Source: Clostridioides difficile (GTDB lineage: Bacteria; Bacillota; Clostridia; Peptostreptococcales; Peptostreptococcaceae). From it: 64,000 nt of DNA. The translations under genes and the position numbers were made by a program. Positions 63,315 to 64,000 of this stretch are shown here, piece by piece; positions within the stretch are counted from its first letter, which is position 1, and every line of letters starts with the position of its first letter. The notes under the pieces are model-generated. The model saw only the letters and a list, made by a program, of their open reading frames with translations, ran no database searches and was not told where the DNA came from. The stretch spans positions 3,782,001-3,846,000 of the forward strand of contig CP103804.1 of NCBI GenBank assembly GCA_024919175.1, read 5' to 3'.

Positions 63315-64000
63315 CTAACCAACCATAATCTTACCTTCTGCATATCTAACTGGTTGACTCTTTCTTCTACCTCCAGAAAGTATAGCCATAAATAAAGTAA
63401 GAGAACCAACTCTACCCATAAACATAAATATTATTATTATTACCTTACCTAAAGCATTTAGATTTGGACTTCCAGCTAAACTTGAGCCAACTGTAGCTAG
63501 TGCTGAAGTAACCTCAAATGCTGATTGAACCAATGTAAACTTAGGTTGAGTTATTGAAATAATCAAAGTTCCAAAAATAACTGCAGATATACTAATTACA
63601 AATATCCCCAGAGATTTTTTTATAGTTGATGGAGCTAACCTTCTCTCAAAAGCCTCTATATCAGATTTTCCTGATAAAAAACTTCTAACTGTAATTATTA
63701 GAACTGCTAATGTCGTTGTTTTTATACCTCCACCAGTAGATGCAGGTGATGCTCCAATAAACATCAAAATTATCATTACAAATATACTACTTTCTCGCAA
63801 AGTAGCTAAATCAAGTGTATTAAAACCAGCAGTTCTTGCTGTTACTGATTGAAATATTGCTGATAATATTTTTCCTTTTACAGGTAATTCTGCCATAGTG
63901 GCTTTTTGGTTAAACTCTATAAGAAAAATAAATATTGCACCCACTAAAATAAGTGTTGCAGTTGAAAATAAGACAACTTTAGAGTGCACATTTAATTTTG
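63315..64000 (-). CDS. potassium uptake membrane subunit (KtrB/TrkH), C-terminal part
   Basis: The frame is open to the right edge, so only about 228 C-terminal residues are seen. Repeats of the KtrB/TrkH pore loops are visible: FQSVTARTAGFNTLD (third filter), FIGASPASTGGGIKTTT (fourth-repeat segment) and EVTSALATVGSSLAG. It forms the K+ channel-like pore with the TrkA/KtrA ring. The start lies outside the window. Confidence 0.92.
   Translation of the reverse strand, partial: KLNVHSKVVLFSTATLILVGAIFIFLIEFNQKATMAELPVKGKILSAIFQSVTARTAGFNTLDLATLRESSIFVMIILMFIGASPASTGGGIKTTTLAVLIITVRSFLSGKSDIEAFERRLAPSTIKKSLGIFVISISAVIFGTLIISITQPKFTLVQSAFEVTSALATVGSSLAGSPNLNALGKVIIIIFMFMGRVGSLTLFMAILSGGRRKSQPVRYAEGKIMVG

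Noticed and set aside
1..64000. Search for CRISPR arrays, transposases, integrases and prophage genes
   Set aside because: No spaced repeat array or recombinase motif was seen on either strand; composition is even throughout.

Overview
The window is AT-rich, gene-dense Firmicute DNA. Its complete Wood-Ljungdahl (reductive acetyl-CoA) cluster, T-box-controlled pheST, paralogous ethanolamine-type transporter and overall gene order fit Clostridioides difficile or a very close relative. That species call is recognition from memory, not a search. Most genes lie on the minus strand. No insertion sequence, prophage or CRISPR array was seen.

Layout from left to right. (1) 1-4430: 5' part of a membrane sensor-like gene, a family-1 solute-binding lipoprotein, a small membrane protein, a motAB pair and tRNA-Ser(GCU). 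(2) 4690-9921: a compact locus with a DeoR-type regulator, an EutH-type transporter, a glycerol-kinase-like FGGY kinase lacking a key glycerol-binding arginine, and a PhnW-like class V aminotransferase. It looks like a pathway for an amino-alcohol or amino-polyol. (3) 10099-13056: two secreted proteins of unknown role and a HisK-type histidinol phosphatase with a strongly folded, promoter-driven leader. (4) 13429-14424: a cassette likely to serve nickel maturation (His-rich protein, DUF3842 protein, CooT). (5) 14575-19236: lipoyl and corrinoid support genes (LipM/LplA-like, two radical-SAM proteins resembling LipS1/LipS2, AcsV). (6) 19349-35696: the Wood-Ljungdahl operon, transcribed leftwards as cooS-cooC-fhs-fchA-folD-metV-metF-lpdA-cooC2-acsD-acsC-acsE-acsB-gcvH. 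(7) 36307-64000: ptb, a TPR protein, a B12-type radical SAM protein, argS, a DUF523 protein, mutS2, pepD, a periplasmic-sensing GGDEF protein, a ferredoxin-nitroreductase, NUDIX and HD proteins, a U32 peptidase, a DUF1275 protein, zapA, pheT, pheS with its T-box, a SpoU methyltransferase and ktrA/trkA with part of ktrB/trkH.

Formate is activated by Fhs, processed by FchA and FolD, and reduced by MetF/MetV. AcsE passes the methyl group to the corrinoid protein AcsCD, which AcsV reactivates. CooS supplies CO, and AcsB joins CO, methyl and CoA. CooC, CooT and the His-rich protein probably supply nickel. GcvH and LpdA, with no gcvT or gcvP here, tie the C1 branch to glycine metabolism, and the lipoylation genes next door would serve GcvH.

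The strongest leads beyond routine annotation are the putative amino-alcohol pathway with its altered kinase, a candidate C-rich small RNA at about 41658-41741 that could pair with the G-run ribosome-binding sites of the Wood-Ljungdahl operon, the structured leader of hisK, and the nickel and lipoate accessory cassettes.
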